Positions 29,105 through 37,872 of a stretch of DNA of 64,000 nt are shown piece after piece. Each line of letters opens with the position of its first letter. The stretch's first letter is position 1. Both the position numbers and the translations under genes were made by a program. Source of the stretch: Lysobacteraceae bacterium (GTDB taxonomy: Bacteria > Pseudomonadota > Gammaproteobacteria > Xanthomonadales > Xanthomonadaceae); the NCBI GenBank assembly GCA_016789405.1, contig JAEUPQ010000017.1, positions 372,001 through 436,000 of the forward strand. Direction: 5' to 3'. The notes under the pieces are model-generated. The model was not told the origin of the DNA and made no database searches. It saw only the letters and a list, made by a program, of their open reading frames with translations.

Positions 29105-31402
29105 ATGAGGCGCAGCCCCCTGTCTTCAAACCTCCTGTTCCCGATGCTGGCACTGCTGTGGACGGCGCTCTGTGCCGTTCCGGGGGGCGCCCTTGCCGCC
29201 GGTGTCGGCGGAGCGAGCTGCGAAGCGTTGCCGTCGCGGGTGCTGCCAGACCCCGTGGCCTGCCAGGGTGCGGCGGGGTTGCGCCTGGCGGCCGAGGCGA
29301 ATGCCGACCAGCGTGCGCAGGCGCTGGTGGCGCTTGCGAAGACGCGCCTGCAGACCGAGGACCGGGATGGCGCCGGCCAGGCGCTGGACTGCGCCGAGTC
29401 GGTGCTTGCGGGGCAGGGCGACGCCGCGTCGCGCTACGCACTGGTTCGCACGCGCGCCAGGCTGGCCTACGACCGCGACCGCATGCCCGAGGCCAAGGCG
29501 CACCTGGAATGCGCGCTCGCCATCGCCATCGCGCGCGAGGATCACGCGGCCATCGCCGGCGACACCAATGCCATCGGCAGCACCTTGCGCCGGGTCGGCG
29601 ACCTCAGCGGCGCCATGAAAGCGTTCACCCGCAGCCTCGAGATGCAGCGCGCGCAGGGCAAGGTCGGCGGCGCCGTCCTCAACAACCTCGGCGACCTCTA
29701 CCGCGAGGAGGGCGACCACGACGAGGCCCTCCGGCATTACCGCGAAGCGCGGAAGATATTCCTCGATGACGGCAACCAGCGGCATGCGGCACACGCGCTC
29801 GAGAGCATGGCCGTGGTCGAGATGTCGCGCGGCAGGATTCGCGAGGCCGCGCGCTGGCTGGATGAGGCACTGCGGATCTACCGCGAGCACGGACCGCGCG
29901 ATTACGAATTGCGCACGACCGGACGCCTGATCCAGGCCGCGCTGGCACAGGGCGACATCGCGACCGCCGAACGGTGGAAGGCGTCCGGGCTGGCGGTCGC
30001 GGCCTCGCATGCGCAGCCGCTGCCCGCCGTGTTCCAGTTGCAGGTCGCCCGGCTGGATCGCCTCACCGGCGATCCATCGGCCGCGATGGCGCGGCTGCGG
30101 GGTGGGCTGGCGGATCTCGGCGAGGAGGATCCCGACCGGGTCGAGCTTCTGGAGGAACTCGCGGCGGCACAGGAGGCGCTGGGCGATCGTGCGGCGGCAC
30201 TCGACAGCCTGCGTCGCGCGCATGCCCAGGCCGATGCCCTGGCCAAGGATCGCTACGATCGCGAACTGGGCTGGTTGCGCACGATGTTCGAAACGGCCGA
30301 GCGCGATCGCACCATCGCCCGGCTGGAGAACGACAACCAGATGCGCACGGCTGCGCTGCGGCAGCGCACGCTGTGGCTCTGGCTGACCGTGGCCATCGCG
30401 ATCGCCCTGATGCTCGGCGGCTGGCTGCTGCTGCTGCGCCGGCGGCAGCGCGAGCGTCTGGTCGAAGCGGCCCGGCTCGCGCGCAAGGAAGAAGCGCTGG
30501 CGCGCTACCGCCGCGAGGCCGGTGCGCTGGCGGAAGACCGGCAGTTGCTGCAGGCCCTGCTGGACAGTCGAGACGACGCGGTCTGCCTGCTCGATGCCGA
30601 GGGCGCGGTCCTGGCGGCGAACCGGGCCGCCTGCCTTGCATTCGATGTGGACCATGCCGATGTGGTCGGAGCGAGCATGGCCGATCGCCTGTCCGCTGCC
30701 GATGGCGATGCGCTGCGTACCGCGCTGGAACGGATGGAAGACGTGGCGGACCAGCAGATCGAGCTGTCGCTCGCCGATGCGCGTCGCTGGCGCGCGCGTC
30801 TCAGCCAGTGGCCGCAGGGTGATGGCCTGATCGTCTGCACGCTGTCCGTCGTACCCGGCGAGGAGCCGGTCGTGGCCCCGGTCGCGGCCCGGGAGCGCGT
30901 CGACGCCGACGTTTCCGGGGGCCGCGACGCCCTGGCGTCGACGGCCGATGTCATGCCGCCCGTTGCGCATCACGCCTTCCAGGATCACGCCTTCCAGGAT
31001 CACGCCTTCCAGGAGCGCGCCTTCCAGGAGCGCGGCGACGCGGCATCGGCGCATGCGTCGCGGCAGGATCCGAAGCTGCGCGAGGACTTCCGTCGCGCGC
31101 TCGTCGAATTGATGCTCTCTTCGCTCGAAGCCTGGGAGCGGGCCACCGGCACAGGGCGCCTGGAACTGGCCGAGAAGAGTCGCATCTGGCGCGTTGCCGT
31201 CGACGACGGGCGCGTGCGTGCCCGCGCGATGGAACGTTACCTCGGCGTGTCGCGGCTTCCGCAGAATCCCCGCTGGCGCGACGTGGTCCGCACCGGTTAC
31301 TACGTGCTCGAACACTGCGCGATGGAATCCGACGCGCGCGACCGGCTGCAGCACCAGGTCGATGCCGTGCTGGCCTACACGCGGCGAAGCGCACTGGTCT
31401 GA
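29105..31402 (+). CDS. Membrane TPR-PAS protein with a conserved unassigned C-terminal domain (paralog 2)
   Basis: A 765-residue paralog of the protein at 25634 with the same order: signal helix, TPR-like repeats (VLNNLGDLYREEGDHDEALR), membrane helix (about 421-442), coiled coil with ARYRREAGALAEDRQLLQAL, PAS (about 479-580) and a C-terminal domain (about 658-765) with LELAEKSRIWRVAVDDGR and PQNPRWRDVVRTGYYVLEH. The linker before the C-terminal domain holds four tandem pentapeptides HAFQD/HAFQE/RAFQE. The two copies share long identical stretches, so they arose by duplication, with small secreted-protein genes now between them. Function unknown; signalling is inferred. Confidence 0.82.
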   Translation: MRRSPLSSNLLFPMLALLWTALCAVPGGALAAGVGGASCEALPSRVLPDPVACQGAAGLRLAAEANADQRAQALVALAKTRLQTEDRDGAGQALDCAESVLAGQGDAASRYALVRTRARLAYDRDRMPEAKAHLECALAIAIAREDHAAIAGDTNAIGSTLRRVGDLSGAMKAFTRSLEMQRAQGKVGGAVLNNLGDLYREEGDHDEALRHYREARKIFLDDGNQRHAAHALESMAVVEMSRGRIREAARWLDEALRIYREHGPRDYELRTTGRLIQAALAQGDIATAERWKASGLAVAASHAQPLPAVFQLQVARLDRLTGDPSAAMARLRGGLADLGEEDPDRVELLEELAAAQEALGDRAAALDSLRRAHAQADALAKDRYDRELGWLRTMFETAERDRTIARLENDNQMRTAALRQRTLWLWLTVAIAIALMLGGWLLLLRRRQRERLVEAARLARKEEALARYRREAGALAEDRQLLQALLDSRDDAVCLLDAEGAVLAANRAACLAFDVDHADVVGASMADRLSAADGDALRTALERMEDVADQQIELSLADARRWRARLSQWPQGDGLIVCTLSVVPGEEPVVAPVAARERVDADVSGGRDALASTADVMPPVAHHAFQDHAFQDHAFQERAFQERGDAASAHASRQDPKLREDFRRALVELMLSSLEAWERATGTGRLELAEKSRIWRVAVDDGRVRARAMERYLGVSRLPQNPRWRDVVRTGYYVLEHCAMESDARDRLQHQVDAVLAYTRRSALV
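30971..31030 (+). repeat. Four tandem 15-bp repeats inside the paralog-2 linker
   Basis: The unit CACGCCTTCCAGGAT occurs twice exactly, then twice with one or two changes. It encodes HAFQD-type pentapeptides. Copy number could vary by slippage without breaking the frame. Confidence 0.85.
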
Positions 31403-31403
31403 T

Positions 31404-31419
31404 CCCTGCCATGGCAGGG
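31404..31419 (+). terminator. Perfect 16-bp palindrome after paralog 2
   Basis: CCCTGCCATGGCAGGG begins just beyond the stop and is followed by CCTTTCCTGC. It could be a terminator hairpin or a protein-binding palindrome. Confidence 0.4.
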
Positions 31420-31451
31420 CCTTTCCTGCATGGGTCAGATCGGGAACGGCG

Positions 31452-31567
31452 CGGGAACGAATCCAGCGCAAGCCGCTGTTCCTGGTGCATTTTTCGGGTG
31501 TGCCCCTGGCCGCCGGAACGCCCGTGGCCCGACTTGTTCCCGCCATGGCCCGGCTTCGTCCTCGTCG
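31452..31567. promoter_or_regulatory. Repeated upstream element, copy 2
   Basis: Within the 410-base gene-free interval 31403-31812: GGGAACGAA (31452-31460), TTGTTCCC (31534-31541) and a 21-nt block identical to that at 28548-28568 (31547-31567). A TAGCGT hexamer at 31585-31590 just downstream could be a -10, leaving a leader of over 200 nt before the next gene. No coding frame in the interval is convincing. Confidence 0.45.
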
Positions 31568-31812
31568 CGGCAGCGCCTGTCTTCTAGCGTCTGCACCGCA
31601 GGCCGCGACCGCGCCTGCAGCGTTCAGACATCCCGTGGCCGTCACTGACTGACGGCACGGGCATCCCCCGGACGACGACATTCGATGTTCCCCGCACGCC
31701 TGCGCAGGCGCGGCGACGCACCGGCGTGCCTCGTGCGCGCCGCCGAGGTCGCACGAGGCGGCATCGATGTCGTCACGAGATGTGTTCGATCCACGATGAC
31801 AGGAGATCCACG

Positions 31813-33918
31813 ATGAAACTTGCGTTACCCACACAGGCCGGGACACTGCGCAGGCGTCTCGCGCACGCGGCTTGCACGCTGGCCTTCGCGCTGCTGGCCA
31901 CGTCCGCCATCCCGGCGCAGGCCGCCGGCCCCAACGGCAGGCTCGTGACGCCGACAGGGCCCGTCTTGCCGGACGACGACCTGAGCGTCGATGCGGGCTG
32001 GCAGCGATCGACCATCACCGTCACCGACGACAACGGCAAGGACATCAGCACCGAGATCTTCGAGATCAATGGCGAGAAGGGCGTCGCCTATGCGCCGGTG
32101 CCCGAGCAGATCCGCAACGAGATGATCGAAGAACTCGCGGCCGAGAAGGAAGGCGACGATGTCGCGTTCGTGCTCAGCGCGCCGATCATCGACGAAATCC
32201 AGAAGTCCCTCGCACAGGGCGAGCCGACCGAAGCACTGATCGCCTATTCCAAACTCGACACGCTCGAAGACGAGACCGATCCGAATGCGCGCGGTCCCTT
32301 CGGCAGTTGCAGCGACAAGCAGTATTCGCGCAGCAAGTCCTTTCAGGTGATGACCCCGCTGGAGACGTCGACCAACCTCGGTGGCGGCTTCACCGGCTCG
32401 CTGTCGGTGGAGGGTTCGGGTAAGGTCGATGCGACCGGCCAGGTCAAGGTCAACCTGAAGCGGACCAAGGTCTTCTGGGTCTGCATTCCCTATGGCGTGC
32501 GTTTCAAGAATGCGCGGATCCACGGCAAGGTGGATGTCGATGAAACCATCACCTTGAACGGTACCGTCAACTACGCATCCAATCCGGTCGAGTACCAGCT
32601 CGCCAAGCCGTCGCTCGGCAGCGTGTTCTTCATGCTCGGCCCGGTGCCGGTGTACATCGGCTTCAACCTGCCGGTGACCTTCGGCGCGAAGTTCGAAGCC
32701 AGCGCGACCGGCCAGTTGCAGTATCGCGCCGGGCATCGCCTGGCCGGCGACTTCGACTACACGTGCACCAGCCAGAACTGCACGGGATTGAACAACATAG
32801 TCCAGACCGGCACCACGGATGTCTCCAACCCCTTCGGCGCCGGCGTGTCGGTGCGGATCAAGCCGACCGTGCACGCGGAAGTCGCCGTGCGCGCTTACCT
32901 CTATGCCGAGCGGATCGCCTACGCGCAGGTCGGCGTGCGCGGCATCCTGCTGGGCGACCTCTGGGGCTACTACGGCACCACCTGCGGCGACGCCGCGCAG
33001 GATGGCACCTTCGAAAACGTCACTGCGCTGACCTTCGACCTCGACTGGCAGCTCACGGTCACGGCCAAGGCCGACACCTTCCTCACCCGTGAATGGAAGA
33101 AGACGATCTGGGAGTCCAGCAGGTACCACATCGAGTTCTGGGTCATCGGCAAGTCGAGCGCGCTGACGCCGATGATCGAAAGGACGATGGCCGCCGGCGA
33201 ACTGGGCACGATGTCGATCATGCCGCTCGACACCCCCGTCAACTTCAAGCTGCGCATGCGCCCCTGCTGGCCGTACACCGATGCGGTCGAGTACACGATG
33301 AACTGGGGCGATGGCGCGACGACGGGCCACAGCGGCGCGCCGGCGAGCGCTTCGCATACCTGGAGCGCGTCGGGTGTCCGCACGATGAACCTGACCGCCT
33401 TCCGCGACGCGCATGGCCGCACCTTCGGCAATGGCTATGCGACCAGCCGTGACGTCAACGTGGTCTTCTTCCCGGTCAACAAGGCGATCCAGGCGGTCGC
33501 GACCGCGTCCAGCACGTACTGCACGCAGACGTTCCCGACCTCGGTCTGCGACGTTCCCGCGAAGGCGAACGACGGCAACAACGCCATGGCGTCGTTCAAT
33601 GGCTGGAGGAGCCGGGTGGCGATGACCTCGGCCAGCCCGCAGTGGATCGAACTGGCCTGGGCGCAGCCCATCCTGGTCTCCACCGTGAAGTTCTACGGCG
33701 TCGCGGGCTGGGGCAACGGCCCGGTGGACTACGACATCGAGTACTGGGACGGCGCGAACTGGATCAAGGCCGCCGTCGTGCGCAACAACACCGCCGATAC
33801 CCGGGCGCATTCGTTCGCACCGGCACGGTTCCAGACGAACCGCGTCCGCCTGCTGGTGTTCCGGGGATCCATCTCCGATCCGTACACGGTCCGCCTCAAC
33901 GAAATCGAGGTGTACTGA
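31813..33918 (+). CDS. Large secreted protein with PKD-like and F5/8-type C (discoidin) domains
   Basis: A 701-residue exported protein. Signal peptide to about AQA (residue 37). A long N-terminal region of unknown fold (about 40-470) contains FGSCSDKQYSRSKSFQVMTP and a beta-rich central part. A PKD-like domain follows near 470-560 (NWGDGATTGHSGAPASASHT). The C-terminal 130 residues look like an F5/8 type C module (KANDGNNAMASFNGW, PQWIELAWAQPILVSTVKF, ending LNEIEVY), which binds carbohydrate or surfaces. The ATG at 31813 has AGGAG 8 bases upstream. A strong terminator follows. Probably a cell-surface or extracellular binding protein. Confidence 0.78.
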   Translation: MKLALPTQAGTLRRRLAHAACTLAFALLATSAIPAQAAGPNGRLVTPTGPVLPDDDLSVDAGWQRSTITVTDDNGKDISTEIFEINGEKGVAYAPVPEQIRNEMIEELAAEKEGDDVAFVLSAPIIDEIQKSLAQGEPTEALIAYSKLDTLEDETDPNARGPFGSCSDKQYSRSKSFQVMTPLETSTNLGGGFTGSLSVEGSGKVDATGQVKVNLKRTKVFWVCIPYGVRFKNARIHGKVDVDETITLNGTVNYASNPVEYQLAKPSLGSVFFMLGPVPVYIGFNLPVTFGAKFEASATGQLQYRAGHRLAGDFDYTCTSQNCTGLNNIVQTGTTDVSNPFGAGVSVRIKPTVHAEVAVRAYLYAERIAYAQVGVRGILLGDLWGYYGTTCGDAAQDGTFENVTALTFDLDWQLTVTAKADTFLTREWKKTIWESSRYHIEFWVIGKSSALTPMIERTMAAGELGTMSIMPLDTPVNFKLRMRPCWPYTDAVEYTMNWGDGATTGHSGAPASASHTWSASGVRTMNLTAFRDAHGRTFGNGYATSRDVNVVFFPVNKAIQAVATASSTYCTQTFPTSVCDVPAKANDGNNAMASFNGWRSRVAMTSASPQWIELAWAQPILVSTVKFYGVAGWGNGPVDYDIEYWDGANWIKAAVVRNNTADTRAHSFAPARFQTNRVRLLVFRGSISDPYTVRLNEIEVY

Positions 33919-33972
33919 GCCGCGTCATCCTGGCTGCGCCTGACGGCAGGGCAGCCACGATTCGTGATATCG

Positions 33973-34006
33973 ACGGAGCGGGCGCCAACGCGCCCGCTCC
34001 GTTTTT
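33973..34006 (+). terminator. Strong intrinsic terminator
   Basis: A perfect 13-bp stem ACGGAGCGGGCGC / GCGCCCGCTCCGT with a 4-nt loop is followed by TTTT. It ends the 31813 gene and may also serve the convergent gene at 34036. Confidence 0.88.
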
Positions 34007-34035
34007 CGTCGAGGACTGCGAAGCGTCGTTCGCGC

Positions 34036-34533
34036 TCAGCGCAAATCGAGCGGCAGTTCGGACGGCAGCGCCGTGCGGGTGGCACGGCAGACCACGTAGT
34101 CGCCGGCGAGTCCCTGGCTGAAACGGTACTGGTCGTGATGATCGGCGATGCCGTTCGCAGGCTTCACGTCCTGGTTGAGATTGAAGGTGGACGGCGACGT
34201 CACGACCGGCATGGGCGATTCGCTGACCGATGCCTGCGCGCTGCTCCGCAACTGGCTGCCCATCGCGGACTCGTGCGCCATCTGGTTGGCCCAGTACCAC
34301 TCATCGATGATCCCGCAGGTCTTCAAGGTATTGCAGGTGCTGCCGAGGACCGAGGCATCGGCCAGGCGGCTGGCGCGGTATTCGACCAGTTGTCGCTCGG
34401 AGAAGGCGAACCGGCCCGTGACCACGGGTTGCGTGCCGAGTGGGCACCATTTCGTCGGCAGGGTGTCGTGGGCGGACGCCGTCGAGGCGACCAGCAGGCA
34501 GAACGCGAACGGCAAGGCAGCAGCGCGACGCAT
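34036..34533 (-). CDS. Secreted protein, paralog of the gene at 27855
   Basis: A 165-residue exported protein with signal peptide MRRAAALPFAFCLLVASTASA. The mature N-terminus HDTLPTKWCPLGTQPVVTG aligns with the gene at 27855, as do CGIID and the ADHHDQYRF...YVVC end. The start at 34533 is preferred because it gives a clean signal peptide; the frame opens upstream to 34563. Function unknown. Two diverged copies within 7 kb indicate a local family. Confidence 0.7.
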   Translation of the reverse strand: MRRAAALPFAFCLLVASTASAHDTLPTKWCPLGTQPVVTGRFAFSERQLVEYRASRLADASVLGSTCNTLKTCGIIDEWYWANQMAHESAMGSQLRSSAQASVSESPMPVVTSPSTFNLNQDVKPANGIADHHDQYRFSQGLAGDYVVCRATRTALPSELPLDLR

Positions 34534-34814
34534 GGGAATCGATCCGATGTGTGGGTGGATCACAGTCTAGAACGTGCGTTGTCGCCGATTCACCGCGATC
34601 GGGGGAGAACTCGGGGTGAAATTCGCGCCAAGTGATTGATTCACCGTTTTGGTGAGGCAGCACAGCGTGCGTGGCGATCGCCAAAACGTCCCGCGATTGC
34701 CCGGGTCCGCCCCCGGTTCGCTCTGTTTCCCGAGGGCGATGCTGCCTAGCGTGGTGCTGCGTCGGGTGAGGCCCGACCGCTCCCCAGCAAGTACCCACCA
34801 GGACCGAAATCCGC

Positions 34815-35315
34815 ATGAACAAGCTCTTCGTTGCGACATCCGCGATGCCCCTCGCGCTGGCTCTTGCCCTGGCCATCCCGGCCGGATCCGCCCGTGCCGA
34901 ACAGATCCCGCAGGGCGTCGTTGTCTATTACGGCTCGGCCGATTTCGTCGGCGTCAACGATCCGGGCGTCACGGTCGGGCCGCATTCCTCGCCGGTCGCC
35001 TGCGATGCCGCACTCGACCAGGCCATCGAGAACGCCGTGCAGAACCAGGGCTACGTCGTGGAAAGCGTCAGCCCGTGCATGCCGCGCTGGTCGTTCAAGG
35101 GCCGTCTTCCGGCCGTCGACGCTGCGCCGTACACCTTCGAGGTGCTCGCAGGATCGCCGGGCGAGTCGCTGGACGTGACGCGCGTGCTGCTGAAGGAAGT
35201 GCGCACCGCGCGCGACGCCTATCGCGTCGCCGAATACGAAGCCGTGCTGAGCGAGATCCAGCGTGCGGCGATCACCGACCCGCTGCGCAAGCGCGACAGG
35301 CGCGACAACAAGTGA
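34815..35315 (+). CDS. Small exported protein of unknown function
   Basis: A 166-residue protein with a long signal peptide ending near GSARA. The mature part (EQIPQGVVVYYGSADFVGV) has two cysteines (VACDAALDQA and SPCMPRW) and a basic C-terminal tail (KRDRRDNK). A TAGCGT hexamer at 34746-34751 could be the -10, with a leader of about 60 nt. It opens a run of four same-strand exported-protein genes. No family recognised. Confidence 0.68.
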   Translation: MNKLFVATSAMPLALALALAIPAGSARAEQIPQGVVVYYGSADFVGVNDPGVTVGPHSSPVACDAALDQAIENAVQNQGYVVESVSPCMPRWSFKGRLPAVDAAPYTFEVLAGSPGESLDVTRVLLKEVRTARDAYRVAEYEAVLSEIQRAAITDPLRKRDRRDNK

Positions 35316-35386
35316 GCATGCGCATGCGCGGACGTCGTGCATGCCATCGCAAACGCATCTCCATTCTCCATGCAACAGGAAGTCCG

Positions 35387-35692
35387 ATGAAATCCTTCAT
35401 TCCAGTCCTCGCTCTCGCATTGGTCTCTGCTGCGGCATCGGGCCCGGTGTCCGCGGCCCGCATCGGCAGCGGCACGCTCGATCCGGTCGGCCCGACGCCG
35501 TACGTGCCCGGCGTGTGGCGGGCGAAAGTCCGCTATGTGAACCCGACCACGCGCCCCGATGGCACCGTGTCGACCTTCAGCTACATCAACATCACCGCCG
35601 ATTCGCAGGTTTATTGCGAAGGTCAACTGGCCAGCCTCACCGGCACGCCCGGCGTCACGGTCGTGACCTGGTGCTGGTTCGACGCCTACTGA
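35387..35692 (+). CDS. Small exported protein of unknown function
   Basis: A 101-residue protein: signal peptide (FIPVLALALVSAAASGPVSA) and a mature beta-rich domain with two cysteines (QVYCEGQ and TWCWFDAY at the C-terminus). The leader TGCAACAGGAAGTCCG just before the ATG nearly duplicates that of the gene at 28711. It follows the previous gene by 71 bases. Confidence 0.65.
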   Translation: MKSFIPVLALALVSAAASGPVSAARIGSGTLDPVGPTPYVPGVWRAKVRYVNPTTRPDGTVSTFSYINITADSQVYCEGQLASLTGTPGVTVVTWCWFDAY

Positions 35693-35760
35693 CGCGCCAT
35701 CGGCGTGCGCAGGGCCGCAGGGACGCGGCCGATCTCTCCCAATCCTCCTCAGGAAAACCC

Positions 35761-36081
35761 ATGAAAAGACTTCCCGCCCTGGTCCTTGTCGCCGGATTCG
35801 GCATGGCCGCGCAGGCCACGGGCCCGCAATGGACCGCGCTCATCGCATACGACGATGGCGGCGCCGCTCCGCAGATGTTTGCGATCGCGGTCGACTCGGA
35901 AGCCGAGTGCCTCGCCGCGGTGTCCGCATATCGCGATGCAGAGGTGGTCGAACCCTGCCATCCCGAGGCATCGGCGATCACCGATCCGAACGACGCCAAC
36001 CGCACCTCGCGCACGCCAATGCCTGTCCCGCGAGAGGCAGGACGGAAGCTGGGTGATGTCGGACATGTCGGCGGCGGTTGA
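35761..36081 (+). CDS. Small exported protein of unknown function
   Basis: A 106-residue protein with signal peptide (RLPALVLVAGFGMAAQA). The mature part is TGPQWTALIAYDDGG followed by two cysteines (EAECLAAVSAYRDAEVVEPC), suggesting one disulfide. A CTCAGGAAAACCC leader gives a ribosome site. Likely co-transcribed with its upstream neighbour, 68 bases away. Confidence 0.6.
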   Translation: MKRLPALVLVAGFGMAAQATGPQWTALIAYDDGGAAPQMFAIAVDSEAECLAAVSAYRDAEVVEPCHPEASAITDPNDANRTSRTPMPVPREAGRKLGDVGHVGGG

Positions 36082-36246
36082 TTCCTGACTGTCGCCGGCC
36101 TGCGTTGCGTTCCGCAACGTGTTTTGCAGCAACACCGTCACGAGCCATGCCAACCAGCGATATGGCGCGACGTTCCATGCAGGTCTGGCGCGTTCGCGTC
36201 CCATCGCTCCGCTGTCCCATCTTTTCCATGGAATCAGGAGTCGATG

Positions 36247-37755
36247 ATGAACAGACAGGCCCTTCTGGCCACAACGGCCATTGCCCTCGCGTCCTGGCCG
36301 ATGGCCGGACGCACGCAAAGCTGGGAAACCGCAACAGGCATCACCTCCCAGTCGGAAATCCATCGCGGCACGCTTGAACTGCGACATTGCACGCCCACGG
36401 GAGACGTCCTCAGTGTAGGTACCGCCAGTCCCGGCAACGCGAACACCAACATGCTCATACAGCGCCAGTCGCCCACGGGTTCGGTCGGCGCCCCCCGGTT
36501 CATTGCCGAGTACGACAGCAACTCGCGTCCCGAGCAGGGCGCGCGTGCCGCCGAGTACAGCGACGGCAGTGGATTCGTCACTGTCGGCAGTCTGGATCAG
36601 ACGCAGACCGATCCGACCTCGCGCATGATCGTCACCAGGTTCGACTGCGATGGCATTCCGCAGTGGCGCTTTTCGTATGGATCGATCAACGGCTTGAACC
36701 TCGGCGCCGACATCCTGCAGGCGAAGTTCGGCAATGGCACTCTGCCGGTGACGCTGCCGGGCGATGTCGTGGCGCTGGGCAATTTCCAGGCTGCCGGCAG
36801 CAGTGTGCGGGTGCCGCGGATCGTGCGCCTGTCGAACAATCCGACCGTGTCCCAGCCGTACAAATGGGGCTTCGACTATCCGCTGGTGCAACCCGCGAAC
36901 GGCACATGGAGCATGGCCGCGCTGGCAGAGATGGCGCCACCAGCCGGCACGAGCGTCTCGCGCCTGGTGGCCGTGGGCGCGCATGGCCTGTTCGCCGCCG
37001 CGATGGTCGTCGACGGCAATACGGGTAACCCCATCTGCGCGGTGCGCGTCGATGGACTGCAACGCGCGCAGTTCCACGACGTGGTCGCCTACAAGGACAG
37101 CACCGGCATCGGCTTCATCGCGGTGGGCCAGACCTCGTCCAGCACCCAGGGCGCGCAGATGTACCTCGCCCGTTTCGATGCAAGCTGCGGCCTGCTGCAG
37201 CACACGCACTGGGGGTATGCGGCGGATGCGGAGATCGCCAGGGCGACCGACCTCACCCTGGCGAGCACACACCTAAATGCACCGGCGGGCGTGCTGATGG
37301 TCGGCGGCGAGGTCAATGGCGCGTTCGGCAGCAATCCCGGCAGCCAGGACGGTTACCTGACGCTGGCCAACCCGCAGACCTTGTTGCCCTACACGTTGAC
37401 CAACGGTCAACCTGCCATCGGCCAGCGTTACGGGACACTGCCGAGCATGTCCGGTGCCGAAAAGATATTGTCGATCTCGGCTGCGGCGAACGGTGCCTAC
37501 CTCGCGGGCTCGACGACATCGCCGTTTCCCGTCTCGGATCCTCAGGATGCTTACACGCTGCGGGCCCTGGACCTGGGCTTCAGGACGGCGTGTTCTGTGG
37601 ATTGGCGTCTGCCGGCCACCGTGCTGCCGCTGGCACGCACGCCGTTGTCGTTCACGCGACATGACATCCAATGGAGCGAACTGCCATTGCCGCAGCGCAA
37701 GCCGGTGGATGACATCCGGAGCTGTTGCCCCCTGTGGTATGGGCCCATCCCCTGA
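36247..37755 (+). CDS. Exported beta-propeller-like protein of unknown function
   Basis: A 502-residue exported protein with signal peptide (NRQALLATTAIALASWPMAG). The mature protein is beta-rich, with repeated VGxx...MIVTRFDCDG and FIAVGQTSSS...YLARFDASCG segments, reminiscent of propeller-forming repeats in bacterial secreted proteins. Two adjacent ATG codons exist; the second (36247) lies 6 nt from AGGAG, the better spacing. The C-terminus has a CC pair (DDIRSCCPLWYGPIP). A hairpin between it and the convergent gene ends the run. Confidence 0.65.
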   Translation: MNRQALLATTAIALASWPMAGRTQSWETATGITSQSEIHRGTLELRHCTPTGDVLSVGTASPGNANTNMLIQRQSPTGSVGAPRFIAEYDSNSRPEQGARAAEYSDGSGFVTVGSLDQTQTDPTSRMIVTRFDCDGIPQWRFSYGSINGLNLGADILQAKFGNGTLPVTLPGDVVALGNFQAAGSSVRVPRIVRLSNNPTVSQPYKWGFDYPLVQPANGTWSMAALAEMAPPAGTSVSRLVAVGAHGLFAAAMVVDGNTGNPICAVRVDGLQRAQFHDVVAYKDSTGIGFIAVGQTSSSTQGAQMYLARFDASCGLLQHTHWGYAADAEIARATDLTLASTHLNAPAGVLMVGGEVNGAFGSNPGSQDGYLTLANPQTLLPYTLTNGQPAIGQRYGTLPSMSGAEKILSISAAANGAYLAGSTTSPFPVSDPQDAYTLRALDLGFRTACSVDWRLPATVLPLARTPLSFTRHDIQWSELPLPQRKPVDDIRSCCPLWYGPIP

Positions 37756-37824
37756 ATGGAAACACTTGAGTCACGGGGCATCGTGAGTTGTGGATGCGAC
37801 ACAGGGGCGCGGATCGCACGGAAT

Positions 37825-37854
37825 GCCGAAGCAGAGTGCAATCCCTGCTTCGGC
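37825..37854 (+). terminator. Bidirectional terminator between convergent genes
   Basis: A perfect 10-bp stem GCCGAAGCAG / CTGCTTCGGC with a 10-nt loop lies between the stops at 37755 (+) and 37873 (-), followed by TCTTCG. Confidence 0.7.
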
Positions 37855-37872
37855 TCTTCGCAGGGCAGCGGG

